Positions 19,175-28,526 of a DNA stretch of 64,000 nucleotides are shown piece after piece (positions within the stretch are counted from its first letter, which is position 1; the number at the start of each line of letters is the position of its first letter). The stretch covers positions 186,001-250,000 of the forward strand of contig CAWJNK010000001.1 in NCBI GenBank assembly GCA_963844205.1, given 5' to 3'. The notes beneath the pieces are model-generated. The model did no database searches, was not told the DNA's origin, and saw only the letters and a list, made by a program, of their open reading frames with translations. Source of the stretch: DASSUW01 sp963844205. GTDB lineage: Bacteria; Actinomycetota; Thermoleophilia; Solirubrobacterales; Solirubrobacteraceae. A program made the position numbers and the translations under genes.

Positions 19175-19190
19175 ACTTGTCATGACAAGT
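19175..19190 (+). promoter_or_regulatory. GntR/HutC-type operator palindrome
   Basis: ACTTGTCATGACAAGT is a perfect 16-bp palindrome 18 bases before the GntR start. Its TTGT-N-ACAA shape fits sites of HutC-subfamily regulators. A TTGCAA box at 19170-19175 could be the -35 element, so the regulator would block its own operon. Confidence 0.6.
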
Positions 19191-19208
19191 GGTTGACTCA
19201 CGGGCGCG

Positions 19209-19973
19209 GTGACGCTCAGAAGCGGATTCCTCCAGCTCGACCGCGCGCTCGACGCACCACTGCACGCTCAGCTCCGCGGAGCGGTCCTCGACGCCATCGA
19301 GCGCGGGCGGCTGCGTCCCGGCGACCGCCTGCCGTCCGAGACCGATCTGTGCCGCAGCTTCGGCATCTCCCGCACGACCGTCCGCCAGGCGCTCACGATG
19401 CTCGAGCTCGAGGGGATCCTCCGTCGCGAGCAGGGGCGCGGCACCTTCGTCGCCGAGCGCGCGCCGGCGTCAGGCTTCCTCCAGTCCTCGGCCGGCTTCC
19501 ACGAGGATGCCGAGAGGGCCGGGCACGTCGTGACGTCGCGCGTCCTGAGTCGCGTCGTCGATCGCATGCCGCCGTGGGCCGCCGCCGGCCTCGAGGTCGA
19601 GCCCGGCACCCACGGCGTGGCGCTCGAGCGCCTGCGCTCGATCGACGCCCAGGTGGTGATGTACGCCCAGACCTGGCTCGTGCTCGAGCTGGCGGCCGGC
19701 GTGCTCGCGGCCGACATGGAGACGGCGTCGCTGTACCGCGTGCTGCGCGAGCACCACGGCGTGGCCGCGCACGAGGGCCGCCGGACGGTCGACGCCGTCG
19801 TGGCCGAACCGCGGGTCGCCTCCCTGCTGGAAGTCGCGGAGGGATCGCCGCTGCTGCACGTGGAGGCGGTGACCCGTGATCGCGCCGGGTGGCCGTTCGA
19901 GTGTTACCGGGCGTGGCACCGCACCGACCGCTCGCGCCTTGAGATCCGCGTCGTCGCCGGGAGCGACGCGTGA
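19209..19973 (+). CDS. GntR-family (HutC subfamily) transcriptional regulator
   Basis: A 254-residue regulator with a winged helix (residues 15-80: PLHAQLRGAVLDAIERGRLRPGDRLPSETDLCRSFGISRTTVRQALTMLELEGILRREQGRGTFVAE) and a C-terminal UTRA ligand-binding domain (residues 95-245) as in HutC, DasR and NagR. It heads a plus-strand sugar operon, and its stop overlaps the SDR start by four bases. The effector is probably the operon's substrate or its phosphate. GTG 19209 fits the palindromic operator just upstream. Confidence 0.92.
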   Translation: MTLRSGFLQLDRALDAPLHAQLRGAVLDAIERGRLRPGDRLPSETDLCRSFGISRTTVRQALTMLELEGILRREQGRGTFVAERAPASGFLQSSAGFHEDAERAGHVVTSRVLSRVVDRMPPWAAAGLEVEPGTHGVALERLRSIDAQVVMYAQTWLVLELAAGVLAADMETASLYRVLREHHGVAAHEGRRTVDAVVAEPRVASLLEVAEGSPLLHVEAVTRDRAGWPFECYRAWHRTDRSRLEIRVVAGSDA

Positions 19974-20719
19974 GCGACCGCCCGACCGCGCTTCTCACCG
20001 GGGCCACGAGCGGCATCGGTCGGGCGGCCGCGCTCGCCCTCGCCGCCGACGGCTGGTGGGTCGCCGCCCACGGCCGTGACGCCGCGCGCGGCGCCGAGGT
20101 CGCACTCGCGCTCGGCGAGGGCGGCGAGTTCCTGGCCGGCGAGCTCGCGGATCCGGAGGAGCCGGAGCGGCTCGTGGGCGAGGTCCTCGCGCGCCGCGGC
20201 CGGCTCGACCTGCTGGTCAACAACGCGGCGATCTACGCCCAGGGATCCGTCGACGCGCTGACCGAGCGCGACCTCGACGCGCTGCTGGCCGTGAACCTGC
20301 GCGCCGCGGTGCTGCTGGCCGGCGCGGCGGTCCGCGCCATGCGGCGGCAGGGAGGCGGCGTCGTCATCAACGTGTCGAGCGAGGCCGGCCTCGTGGCCGT
20401 CCCCGGCCAGGTCGCGTACAACGTCACCAAGGCGGGGCTGATCATGCTGACGCGCTCGATCGCCGTCGACCACGGGGCCGATGGCATCCGCGCCGTGACC
20501 GTCTGCCCCGGCACGACGCGCACTCCGCTCGTGGATGCCGCCATCGCCGCCGCGGAGGACCCCGCGGCCCACGAGCGGATGCTGGAGGAGCGCCGGCCGC
20601 TCGGCCGGCTTGGGGAGCCCGACGAGATCGCCGCGGCGATCGTCTTCGCGGCCTCGCGGCGCGCGGGGTTCATGACGGGGTCCGAAGTGGTCATCGACGG
20701 CGGATACACGGCCGTCTGA
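19970..20719 (+). CDS. SDR-family oxidoreductase
   Basis: A 249-residue classical short-chain dehydrogenase. It has the Rossmann motif TGATSGIGRAAALAL, the NNAAI motif, catalytic Ser in INVSSEAG, and YNVTK with the active Tyr and Lys (residues about 145-149); the C-terminal NGGY-like VIDGGYTAV is typical. It should oxidise or reduce a hydroxyl of the sugar, polyol or sugar acid handled by this operon. GTG 19970 overlaps the GntR stop. One of five different oxidoreductases in the operon. Confidence 0.92.
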   Translation: MSDRPTALLTGATSGIGRAAALALAADGWWVAAHGRDAARGAEVALALGEGGEFLAGELADPEEPERLVGEVLARRGRLDLLVNNAAIYAQGSVDALTERDLDALLAVNLRAAVLLAGAAVRAMRRQGGGVVINVSSEAGLVAVPGQVAYNVTKAGLIMLTRSIAVDHGADGIRAVTVCPGTTRTPLVDAAIAAAEDPAAHERMLEERRPLGRLGEPDEIAAAIVFAASRRAGFMTGSEVVIDGGYTAV

Positions 20720-20737
20720 CGAAGGAGCGAGGAGGAG

Positions 20738-21934
20738 ATGACGTTGCAACGCACCTTCACCCACGTGCTGGCGGCCGCTGCGCTGGCGCTGCCGGTCGCC
20801 CTCGCCGCGTGCGGCGACGACGACGACGGGTCGTCGGGCCAGGCCGCGGGCGGCGGCGAGGCCAAGGAGGTCACCATCGGGTGGACGCCGCCCGACATCA
20901 CGGGGGTGTTCAAGACCGCGACCGACTACTTCGAGAAGGCCGCGGCGGACGCGAAGCCGGCGGGCTTCGATGTCGAGGTCATCAGCCGCTCGCCGGCCAC
21001 GCACACCGACTTCGCCAGCCAGCAGGCGATCATCGAGGACTTCATCTCGCGCAATGTCGACGTGATCGCGATCTCGCCTGCCGACACCGAGGCCGTCAAG
21101 CCGGCGATCCGGCAGGCCAACGACTCCGGGATCCCCGTGATCATGGTCAACTTGCTCGAGAAGCAGGAGGACATCGAGATCGCCAGCTACATCGGTTTCG
21201 ACAACGGCCAGGCCGCCGCGGTCTCGGCCTACGCGTTGCTCGACTACTTCGGCGGCCCGGGCGTGCTGGGCGCCGGCGACAAGATCGAAGCCAAGCCCGA
21301 GGACTACCTCGACCTGAAGTGGTGGGAGGAGACGTACGCGGACGTCGACAAGCAGTCGATCGAGACCAGCGGGACGATCATCGAGGGCATCGCCGGCACG
21401 TTCTTCTCGCAGGCCCGGCTGGACGGCTTCCACTCCGTGATCGACCAGTACCCCAACGTCGAGATCCTCGGCAAGCCGCTGGCCGCCGACTGGAACCGCG
21501 AGAAGGGGGTCCGGGCCGCGGAGAACTTCCTCTCGCGGTATACGCCGGAGGAGATGCGGTTCATGTGGGCGGCGTCGAACGAGATGGGGCTCGGGGCGAT
21601 CAACGCCTCCGAGCGCGAGAACGTGCTCGCCGACGCGGGCGGCGCCGAGCCGCCGGTCGACGGCAAGGTCGCGATCTTCACCAACGACGTGACGCCGGAG
21701 TCGACCAACGCGATCCGCGCCGGCAGGCTGATGGCGGAGACCCATCACGGCTTCCCGGAGTGGGGCTGGTTCGGGACGCAGTTCGCGGTGCAGATCGCAT
21801 GCGGCCAGGAGGTGCCGGCGACCTACGACATCCGGCCGCGGACCGTGTACTCCGGAAACGCCGACCAGTTCTATCCCGAGCCCAAGCTGCCCGAGATCGA
21901 CTGGCAGAAGATCAAGCAGGACTGCTCGGATTGA
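20738..21934 (+). CDS. Sugar ABC transporter substrate-binding lipoprotein (RbsB/XylF type)
   Basis: A 398-residue binding protein with signal peptide MTLQRTFTHVLAAAALALPVALAAC and a lipobox Cys, then a D/G-rich linker. The two-lobe fold shows IGWTPPDITGVFKTATDYFEKAA, FISRNVDVIAISPADTEAVKPAIRQA and YIGFDNGQAA. It is about 70 residues longer than typical RbsB, with an insertion around residues 175-200 (KIEAKPEDYLDLKWWEETY), which suggests an unusual ligand. GGAGGAG lies directly before the ATG. It confers specificity on the following ATPase and permease. Confidence 0.92.
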   Translation: MTLQRTFTHVLAAAALALPVALAACGDDDDGSSGQAAGGGEAKEVTIGWTPPDITGVFKTATDYFEKAAADAKPAGFDVEVISRSPATHTDFASQQAIIEDFISRNVDVIAISPADTEAVKPAIRQANDSGIPVIMVNLLEKQEDIEIASYIGFDNGQAAAVSAYALLDYFGGPGVLGAGDKIEAKPEDYLDLKWWEETYADVDKQSIETSGTIIEGIAGTFFSQARLDGFHSVIDQYPNVEILGKPLAADWNREKGVRAAENFLSRYTPEEMRFMWAASNEMGLGAINASERENVLADAGGAEPPVDGKVAIFTNDVTPESTNAIRAGRLMAETHHGFPEWGWFGTQFAVQIACGQEVPATYDIRPRTVYSGNADQFYPEPKLPEIDWQKIKQDCSD

Positions 21935-23385
21935 CGGCGCTCCTCCGTGTCTCGAATGTCTCGAAGGCCTTCACGGGGGTACAGGCACTCGCCGGGATCG
22001 ACTTGGAGGTCGATCCCGGCGAGGTGCACGGCCTGCTCGGCCAGAACGGCGCCGGCAAGTCGACGCTCATGAAGGTGATCGCGGGCGCGCTCGAGCCGGA
22101 CGCCGGCGATGTCGAGGTCGACGGCGACGTGGGGATCGTCTACCAGGAGCTGAGCCTGATCCCGCAGCGGTCGGTGGCCGAGAACGTGCTCATGGGCCGC
22201 TGGCCGATGCGCCTCGGCGGCCGGCTCGTGGACTGGCGCGCCCTCACCGAGCGGGCGCGGGTCCACCTGCAGCGGGTCGGATTCGACGTCGACCCGTCCA
22301 GGCCGGTGTCCGCGCTCGGGATGGCGGAGCGCCAGCTCGTGGAGCTCGCCAAGGCGCTGTCGGTCGACGCGCGCGTCCTGCTGCTCGACGAGCCGACCTC
22401 CGCGCTCTCGGATCGGGAGGCCCGCCGGCTGTTCGAGATCATCGGCGAGCTCCGGAGCCAGGCCGTCGCGATCCTCTACGTGTCGCATCACCTCAGCGAG
22501 GTGCTCGAGATCTGCGACCGCGTGACCGTGTTGCGCGACGGCGCGCTAGTCGGGACGGTCGAGACGGCGGGGCTCGACGAGCAGCGGCTCGCGCAGATGA
22601 TGGTGGGCCGCGCGACCACGCTGATGGAGGTGCACGAGCGGGCCGCCTCCGTCAACGGCCGGCCGGTCGCCCTGCGCGCCGCGGGCATCGCGCGCGCGCC
22701 GCGGCTGAAGCCGGTCGACCTCGAGGTCGCGGAGGGCGAGATCGTCGGCGTCTTCGGGCTCGTCGGGGCGGGCCGCAGCCGGCTCGCGAAGACGCTGTTC
22801 GGGCTCGAGCCGGCCACCGAGGGCCGGCTCGAGGTGCTCGGGCACGAGCGGCGGATCCGCGGGCCCGAGGACGCGATCGCGGCCGGGATGGGCTACGTGG
22901 GGGAGGACCGCCAGGCCGGGCTCGTGCCGCGTATGACGGTCGCGGCCAACATCACGCTCGCCGCGCTCGGCAAGGTCAGCCGCGGGCCGCTGCTGCGCTT
23001 CGCCGACGAGCGGCGCGAGGCGGAGCGCCTAGTCGACGCCCTCGGCATCCGCGCCGCGTCGATCGACGCGACGGTCGACTCGCTGTCCGGCGGCAACCAG
23101 CAGAAGGTCGTCCTCGCCCGCTGGTCGAGCGCCGGCGCGCGCGTGCTGTTGCTCGACGATCCGACGCGGGGCATCGACGTGGGGGCCAAGGAGGAGGTCT
23201 TCCGGCTCGTCCGTCGTCTGGCGTCCGAGGGCGTGGCGATCCTGTATCTGACGTCGGAGATCCGCGAGGCGCGCGCGCTCCCCGACCGGCTGCTGGTGAT
23301 GGCGGGGGGCCGGGTGGTGGCCGGGGTCGAGCCGGCGGCGCCCGAGGACGAGATCATGGCGCTCGCGGGGGGCGTCCATGGCTGA
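21931..23385 (+). CDS. Sugar ABC transporter ATP-binding protein, two domains (RbsA/XylG type)
   Basis: A 484-residue double ATPase. Domain 1 has GQNGAGKSTLMK, an atypical signature region ALGMAERQLVELAKAL, and LLLDEPTSALSDREA. Domain 2 has GLVGAGRSRLAK (degenerate Walker A, normal for this family), LSGGNQQKVVLARW and LLLDDPTRGIDVGAKEE. The TTG start overlaps the binding-protein stop (TTGA) and begins immediately before the first conserved strand; a much longer open frame upstream is a shadow. It ends eight bases inside the permease gene. Confidence 0.93.
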   Translation: MTALLRVSNVSKAFTGVQALAGIDLEVDPGEVHGLLGQNGAGKSTLMKVIAGALEPDAGDVEVDGDVGIVYQELSLIPQRSVAENVLMGRWPMRLGGRLVDWRALTERARVHLQRVGFDVDPSRPVSALGMAERQLVELAKALSVDARVLLLDEPTSALSDREARRLFEIIGELRSQAVAILYVSHHLSEVLEICDRVTVLRDGALVGTVETAGLDEQRLAQMMVGRATTLMEVHERAASVNGRPVALRAAGIARAPRLKPVDLEVAEGEIVGVFGLVGAGRSRLAKTLFGLEPATEGRLEVLGHERRIRGPEDAIAAGMGYVGEDRQAGLVPRMTVAANITLAALGKVSRGPLLRFADERREAERLVDALGIRAASIDATVDSLSGGNQQKVVLARWSSAGARVLLLDDPTRGIDVGAKEEVFRLVRRLASEGVAILYLTSEIREARALPDRLLVMAGGRVVAGVEPAAPEDEIMALAGGVHG

Positions 23386-24382
23386 GTCGGCGGCGCTGAG
23401 GGCACCCGGGATCGCGCGCGTGGCCGGCGGACGCGGCGGCGCGCTGATCATCCTCGTCGGCCTGCTGGTGGCCTTCTCGCTGGCCTCGGAGGACTTCCTC
23501 AGCACCAACAACCTGCTCAACATCCTGCGCCAGTACTCGGTGCCGCTGATCCTCGCCGTCGGCCAGACGCTGGTCATCGTCAGCCGCGGGATCGACCTCT
23601 CGGTTGCGTCGACGGCGGCGCTCTCCGGCAGCGTGATGGGCGTCGCGTTCGCGCACTGGGGCTGGGCGGAGCCACTCTGCCTCGCTCTCGGCCTCGCGGT
23701 CGGCTTCGCGGTCGGGGCGTTCAACGGCTTCGCGATCACGCGCCTGCACGTCCCGGACTTCATCGCGACGCTCGGCACGTTCACGGCCGTGCGCGGCGTG
23801 GCGCTGCTGGTGACCGACGGCCTGCCGGTCCCCGACTTCCAGCGCGCGGTCGAGGGGCGGACCGTGCCCGGCTCGGTGACCACGCTGGGGTCCGACGAGA
23901 TCGGGAGCATCCCCATCATCGCCCTCGTTGCGCTCGCCTGCGCGCTCGTCGCCGGGCTCGTCCTCGCCCGCACGCGCCTCGGCCGCTCGGCCTATGCGGT
24001 CGGCGGCAACCCGGACGCCGCGCGGGTCTCCGGCATCCGCGTCGAGCGCACCAAGATGCAGGTCTACATCCTGTCGGGCGGCCTGGCGGCGATCGCGGGC
24101 TTCATGCTCGTCGGCCGCCAGGGGAGCGCCAACGCGCTGATGGGCGAGGGCATGGAGCTGCAGTCGATCGCCGCCGTCGTGATCGGCGGTACCAACCTGT
24201 TCGGCGGCGAGGGCAACGTCAGCGGCACCGTAATCGGCATTCTCGTCATCGGGGTGCTCTCCAACGGCCTCGCGATCATCGGCGTCGCCGAGTTCTGGCA
24301 GCGCGTGATCAACGGCCTCATCATCGTGGCCGTCGTGGCCCTCGACCAGTGGCGCCGTCGCGCCGCGCGGGGTGAGACGTGA
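23378..24382 (+). CDS. Sugar ABC transporter permease (RbsC type)
   Basis: A 334-residue permease with about nine or ten transmembrane segments. It carries VGQTLVIVSRGIDLSVASTAALSG and SIAAVVIGGTNLFGGEGNVSGTVIG, the two signatures of BPD_transp_2. The ATG at 23378 overlaps the ATPase gene by eight bases, and the TGA overlaps the next GTG. With the preceding two genes it forms a complete second RbsABC-type importer, different from the FrcABC-like one on the other strand. Confidence 0.94.
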   Translation: MAESAALRAPGIARVAGGRGGALIILVGLLVAFSLASEDFLSTNNLLNILRQYSVPLILAVGQTLVIVSRGIDLSVASTAALSGSVMGVAFAHWGWAEPLCLALGLAVGFAVGAFNGFAITRLHVPDFIATLGTFTAVRGVALLVTDGLPVPDFQRAVEGRTVPGSVTTLGSDEIGSIPIIALVALACALVAGLVLARTRLGRSAYAVGGNPDAARVSGIRVERTKMQVYILSGGLAAIAGFMLVGRQGSANALMGEGMELQSIAAVVIGGTNLFGGEGNVSGTVIGILVIGVLSNGLAIIGVAEFWQRVINGLIIVAVVALDQWRRRAARGET

Positions 24383-24942
24383 TCATGCTCGAGCCGCACA
24401 CCACCAGGCTGGACCTCGTGACGGGCGCGCTGGATCCGCAGCGCGACGTGACCGAGCGCCGCCTCGCCGACCTCGACGGGCTGTTCGCCGACCCGGTCCC
24501 GCCCGAGCTACGCGACGAGCTCGCCTACACGGTGTCGCTCATCCCCGCGCCCGCCGACGGCGCGAACCTGCCGTCGTCGACGACGGTGATCGAGCCAGGC
24601 CGCGTGGGCGACGAGTACTTCATGACCAAGGGCCACTTCCACGCGCGGCGCGACCGGGCCGAGATCTACGTCGGCCTGAGTGGGGACGGCCGGCTCGTCA
24701 TGGCCACCGAGGATGGGCGCGCGGCGGTCGAGCCGGTGCGCGCCGGGACCGTCTCCTACGTGCCCGGCCACTGGGCGCACCGCACCGTCAACGTCGGCGA
24801 GCGCCCGCTCGTGTTCTACGCCGTCTACCCCGGCGACGCCGGCTACGACTACGCGACGATCGCCGAGCGCGGGTTCCCGGTCCTCGTGCTGGCCTCAGGC
24901 GGCGGGCCGCGGGTGGTCCCCAACCCCAGGTACAGCCCGTGA
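24379..24942 (+). CDS. Cupin-type glucose-6-phosphate isomerase
   Basis: A 187-residue cupin matching the archaeal-type phosphoglucose isomerase family. It has TKGHFHARRDRAEIYVGL with metal ligands His-x-His and Glu, YVPGHWAHRTVN with a further His, and YPGDAGYDYATI. This enzyme interconverts glucose-6-phosphate and fructose-6-phosphate, but in a catabolic operon without glycolytic genes it may isomerise another phosphorylated or free sugar. The GTG overlaps the permease stop; an ATG two codons later is an alternative. Confidence 0.85.
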   Translation: MIMLEPHTTRLDLVTGALDPQRDVTERRLADLDGLFADPVPPELRDELAYTVSLIPAPADGANLPSSTTVIEPGRVGDEYFMTKGHFHARRDRAEIYVGLSGDGRLVMATEDGRAAVEPVRAGTVSYVPGHWAHRTVNVGERPLVFYAVYPGDAGYDYATIAERGFPVLVLASGGGPRVVPNPRYSP

Positions 24943-26501
24943 CCGGGGACGAGATCGTCGCCGGGATCGACCTCGGCACCACCGGCACCAAGACGGCGCT
25001 CTACACCGTCGCCGGCGAGCCGCTCGCCGACGCCACCGCGGCGACCCCGCTGCGCTGGTCGGGCCCGGGCCACGTCGACCAGGACCCGGAGGCGTTCTAC
25101 GCGGCGGCGACGGCGACGATCGCCGAGTGCGTGGCGCGCGCGGCGATCGACCCCTCGCGCGTGCGGGCGCTGGCCGTCGGCGGCCAGATGGCCGGCATCC
25201 TCGGCGTCGACGCAGGGCACCGGCCGACGACGTCCTACGACTCGTGGCTCGACACGCGCTGCGCCGGCGACGCCGAAGCGCTGGACGCCGAGCTCGGCGC
25301 CGAGCTGGCCGCTACCTCCGGCTGTCCCGCGATGGTCAACCACGGCCCGAAGATCCGCTGGTGGCGGCGTGAGCGTCCCGGCGCGTTCGAGGCCACCGCC
25401 CGCTGGATCGTCCCGGGCGCGTACGTGGCGGGCCGGCTCGCCGGCCTGGCCGGCAACGAGGCGTTCATGGACGCGACGTACCTGCACTTCACGGCGCTGG
25501 CGGACACCCGCGCCGGCCGCTGGTCCGAGCGCCTGGCGCGGGCCGTGGGCGCGGAGCCGGAGCAGCTGCCGCGGATCGTCGAGCCGACGGTGCTGATCGG
25601 CGAGCTGACGACGCGCGCGGCGGCCGACTGCGGCCTGCGCCAGGGCACCCCGATCGCCGCCGGCCTCGGCGACACCGCCGCGGCGACGCTCGGGGCCGGC
25701 GTCGTGCGGCCCGGGCAGCTGCTCGACGTCGCGGGCACGGCCGCCGTGCTCGCAGGCTCGACCGCCGCCTTCCGGCCCGACACCGAGCACCGGACGCTGA
25801 TCACGATGCGCGGCGCGGTCCCGGGCCAGTGGGTGTCGCTCGGGTACCTGTCGGGCGGCCCGGTTCTGGGGTGGCTCGCCGAGCTGGTGCTCGGCACCGA
25901 GGCGGGCGAAGAGGGCGCGCCGACCGCCGAGGCGCTCGAGCGCCTCTCGAGCGAGGCGGACGCCGTTCCGCCCGGCGCCGACGACCTGCTCTTCCTCCCG
26001 TTCCTCGACGGCCGGCTGCTCCCGTCGGACCCGCTCCTGCGCGGCTCCTTCGTGGGGCTCCGCCGGCACCACGGCCGCGGGCACCTGGCGCGCGCCGCGC
26101 TCGAGGGCGTGGCGCTCGAGTACGCCGAGTACCTGGCCGTGCTCCGCGAGCTGCACGGCGAGCAGCGCTTCGAGGAGGCGCGCGTGACCGGTGGCGGCGC
26201 CGGCAGCGTGACGTGGAACGCGATCAAGGCCTCGGCGCTCGGCGTCCCGTACCGCGGTCTCCGGCGCGCCGAGCTCGGCTGCTGGGGCGCCGCGCTGGTG
26301 GCGGCCGCCGCGGTCGGCCTGGTGGGCGACCTCGCCGCCGCCGCCGAGGCCGCGACGCCGCCGCGGGAGCGGATCGCGCCCGACCCCGCGGCGGCGGAGG
26401 CCTACCGGCGGCTGGTCCCGGTCCGGCGCGCGCTCGTGCGGGCCACGTCGGAGTCGTCGCGCGCGCTCGCCGCGCCCGCCCACGAGGAGGCACTGGCGTG
26501 A
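24939..26501 (+). CDS. FGGY-family carbohydrate kinase, xylulokinase-like
   Basis: A 520-residue kinase with GIDLGTTGTKTALYTVAGE at the N-terminus, GQMAGILGVD, DSWLDTRC, a substrate-contact region MDATYLHFTALAD, and the C-terminal VTGGGAGSVTWNAIKASALG. Its length fits xylulokinase and ribulokinase relatives. It should phosphorylate the ketose or polyol made by the operon's dehydrogenases. GTG 24939 overlaps the cupin stop and TGA overlaps the next GTG. The C-terminal 40 residues are alanine-rich and low in conservation. Confidence 0.9.
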   Translation: MTGDEIVAGIDLGTTGTKTALYTVAGEPLADATAATPLRWSGPGHVDQDPEAFYAAATATIAECVARAAIDPSRVRALAVGGQMAGILGVDAGHRPTTSYDSWLDTRCAGDAEALDAELGAELAATSGCPAMVNHGPKIRWWRRERPGAFEATARWIVPGAYVAGRLAGLAGNEAFMDATYLHFTALADTRAGRWSERLARAVGAEPEQLPRIVEPTVLIGELTTRAAADCGLRQGTPIAAGLGDTAAATLGAGVVRPGQLLDVAGTAAVLAGSTAAFRPDTEHRTLITMRGAVPGQWVSLGYLSGGPVLGWLAELVLGTEAGEEGAPTAEALERLSSEADAVPPGADDLLFLPFLDGRLLPSDPLLRGSFVGLRRHHGRGHLARAALEGVALEYAEYLAVLRELHGEQRFEEARVTGGGAGSVTWNAIKASALGVPYRGLRRAELGCWGAALVAAAAVGLVGDLAAAAEAATPPRERIAPDPAAAEAYRRLVPVRRALVRATSESSRALAAPAHEEALA

Positions 26502-27502
26502 CCGGGCTGCGGGTGCTGATCGCCGGGGCCGGCCGGGCGGGCGCGAACCATGCCACCCACGTCGAGGGCGTGGCGCGGGTGGCGGGCGTCGTCGACCCGG
26601 ACGCGGAGGCTGCGGCCGCGCTCGCCGCGCGCCACGGGGCGCCGGCACACGCGACGCTCGGGGACGCCCTCGCGGCCGTCGACTGCGACGCCGTCGTCGT
26701 GGCGACCCCGACGTTCACCCACCGCGACCTCGCCGTCGCCGCCGCGCAGGCGGGCAAGCACGTCCTCTGCGAGAAGCCGATGGCGCTCGACGAGGCCGAG
26801 TGCGAGGCGATGATCGCGGCCGCGCGCGAGGCGGGCGTCGTGCTGCAGGTCGGCTTCATGCGCCGCTTCCAGCCGGAGTTCGCGGAGGCGCGCCGGCGGA
26901 TCGCGGCCGGCGACATCGGCGAGCCGATGGTGGTCAAGTCGCTGACCCGCGGGCCAGGGCTGCCGCCAGCGTGGGCATGGGAGCTCGAGCGCTCCAACGG
27001 CATGCTGGCCGAGGTCAACTCGCACGACTTCGACGCGGTGCGCTGGCTGGCCGGGTCCGACATCGTCCGCGTCTACGCCGAGACCGCGAACCGCAAGGGC
27101 GAGGCCCGGGGCGTGAACGCGGACTGGTTCTACGACAACGCCGTGGTCACGCTGCGGTTCGCCTCGGACGCGATCGGCACCATCGACGGCACGTGTCCCG
27201 CCGACTACGGCTACGACGCCCGCATGGAAGTGGTGGGGACGGAGGGGCTGCTGGTCATCGGCGACGTGCGCGGGCAGGCGCTGCTCGAGATCCGCGACCG
27301 CGACGTCGGCGCGGTGACGCCTACGCACCGGACGTGGCCCGAGCGGTTCGAGACCGGCTACCGCGCGCAGATGCGGGCGTTCGTGGAGGTGGCGCGGTCG
27401 GGTAGCCCCGCTCCCGTCACCGGCGAGGACGGGCTGGTCGCCGTGCGGGCGGTGCGCGCCGCGAACCGGTCGTGGCGCGAGCAGCGCCCGGTGCCGCTGT
27501 GA
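26498..27502 (+). CDS. Gfo/Idh/MocA-family oxidoreductase (inositol 2-dehydrogenase-like)
   Basis: A 334-residue NAD(P)-dependent sugar or cyclitol dehydrogenase. The Rossmann fold opens with RVLIAGAGRAGANHATHV; the EKP motif is in HVLCEKPMALDEAECEAM; the catalytic Asp-His pair is in VNSHDFDAVRWLAG. Closest resemblance is to myo- or scyllo-inositol 2-dehydrogenases. GTG 26498 overlaps the kinase stop and the TGA overlaps the next ATG. Together with the other dehydrogenases it suggests stepwise oxidation and re-reduction of a ring or chain polyol. Confidence 0.92.
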   Translation: MTGLRVLIAGAGRAGANHATHVEGVARVAGVVDPDAEAAAALAARHGAPAHATLGDALAAVDCDAVVVATPTFTHRDLAVAAAQAGKHVLCEKPMALDEAECEAMIAAAREAGVVLQVGFMRRFQPEFAEARRRIAAGDIGEPMVVKSLTRGPGLPPAWAWELERSNGMLAEVNSHDFDAVRWLAGSDIVRVYAETANRKGEARGVNADWFYDNAVVTLRFASDAIGTIDGTCPADYGYDARMEVVGTEGLLVIGDVRGQALLEIRDRDVGAVTPTHRTWPERFETGYRAQMRAFVEVARSGSPAPVTGEDGLVAVRAVRAANRSWREQRPVPL

Positions 27503-28524
27503 TGGACGCGCTCGTCTACCGCGGTCCGGAGGCCCTCGAGCTCGAGCGGCGGGCGACGCCCGATCCCGGGCCGGGCGAGGTGCTCGTCCGCGTCGAGGCG
27601 TGCGGGATCTGCGGAACCGACCTGCGGATCGCCGCGGGCGTGCACCGCGCGTACCCGGACGGCACTGTCCGCGTGCCGGGCCACGAGATCGCGGGGCGCG
27701 TCGAGGCGGTCGGCAACGGCGCGGTCGTCGAGGTCGGCGAGCGCGTGTTCGTGGCGCCCAACGTCGGCTGCGGGCGCTGCGACCAGTGCCGCGCAGGGCG
27801 CGTCAACCTGTGCCGCACGCCGCACGCGCTCGGGATCACGCGCGACGGCGCGCTGGCCACCCACATGCTGGTCGGCGCGGACCTCGTCGGCCAGGGCAAC
27901 CTCTTGCCGGTCCCGGCCGGCTTCGATCCCGCCGCGATCGCGGTCGTCGAGCCGCTCGCGTGCGTTCTGCGCGGCCAGCGGCCGTGCCGCATCACCGCCG
28001 CCGATGTCGTCCTGATCGTGGGAGCCGGCCCGATCGGGCTCCTTCACCTGCTTGCCGCGCGAACGCGCGGGCCGCGCGCGATCGTGGTGTCCGAGCCGTC
28101 GCCGGCGCGGCGGGCGCAGGCCGGCGAGTGGGGCGCCGACCGCGCGCTCGATCCCGGCGAGCTCCCGGCGGCACTCGAGGCCGCAGGGGCCGACGTCGTG
28201 ATCGTGGCGGCGCCGGCGGCGTCGGCACAGGCGCTGGCGCTCGAGCTCGCCGCGCCGGGCGGGCGGGTCAACTTCTTCGCCGGGCTGCCGCGCGACGGCT
28301 CTCGCGTGGAGCTCGACACGAACCTGATCCACTACAAGGAGCTGGTGGTGACGGGCACGACGGCCTGCACGACCGAGGACTGCCGGGAGGCCCTCGATCT
28401 GGTGCTGTCCGGCGCAGTCGACACCGGCCGCCTGATCACCGAGCGCCGCCCCCTGGCGGAGGCGCGCGAGGCGTTTGCGGCCGCCCGGTCGGGCGAGCAA
28501 CTCAAGGTGGTGATCGAGCCCTGA
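27502..28524 (+). CDS. Zinc-dependent alcohol dehydrogenase (MDR, sorbitol/threonine dehydrogenase-like)
   Basis: A 340-residue medium-chain dehydrogenase. Catalytic zinc ligands lie in EACGICGTDLR (Cys) and VPGHEIAGRV (His-Glu); the structural zinc site is GCGRCDQCRAGRVNLC with four cysteines; the NAD fold is VLIVGAGPIGLLHL. It resembles sorbitol and L-threonine dehydrogenases and should oxidise a secondary alcohol of the operon's substrate. ATG 27502 overlaps the Gfo/Idh stop by one base; a GTG one codon earlier is possible. Confidence 0.93.
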   Translation: MDALVYRGPEALELERRATPDPGPGEVLVRVEACGICGTDLRIAAGVHRAYPDGTVRVPGHEIAGRVEAVGNGAVVEVGERVFVAPNVGCGRCDQCRAGRVNLCRTPHALGITRDGALATHMLVGADLVGQGNLLPVPAGFDPAAIAVVEPLACVLRGQRPCRITAADVVLIVGAGPIGLLHLLAARTRGPRAIVVSEPSPARRAQAGEWGADRALDPGELPAALEAAGADVVIVAAPAASAQALALELAAPGGRVNFFAGLPRDGSRVELDTNLIHYKELVVTGTTACTTEDCREALDLVLSGAVDTGRLITERRPLAEAREAFAAARSGEQLKVVIEP

Positions 28525-28526
28525 GC

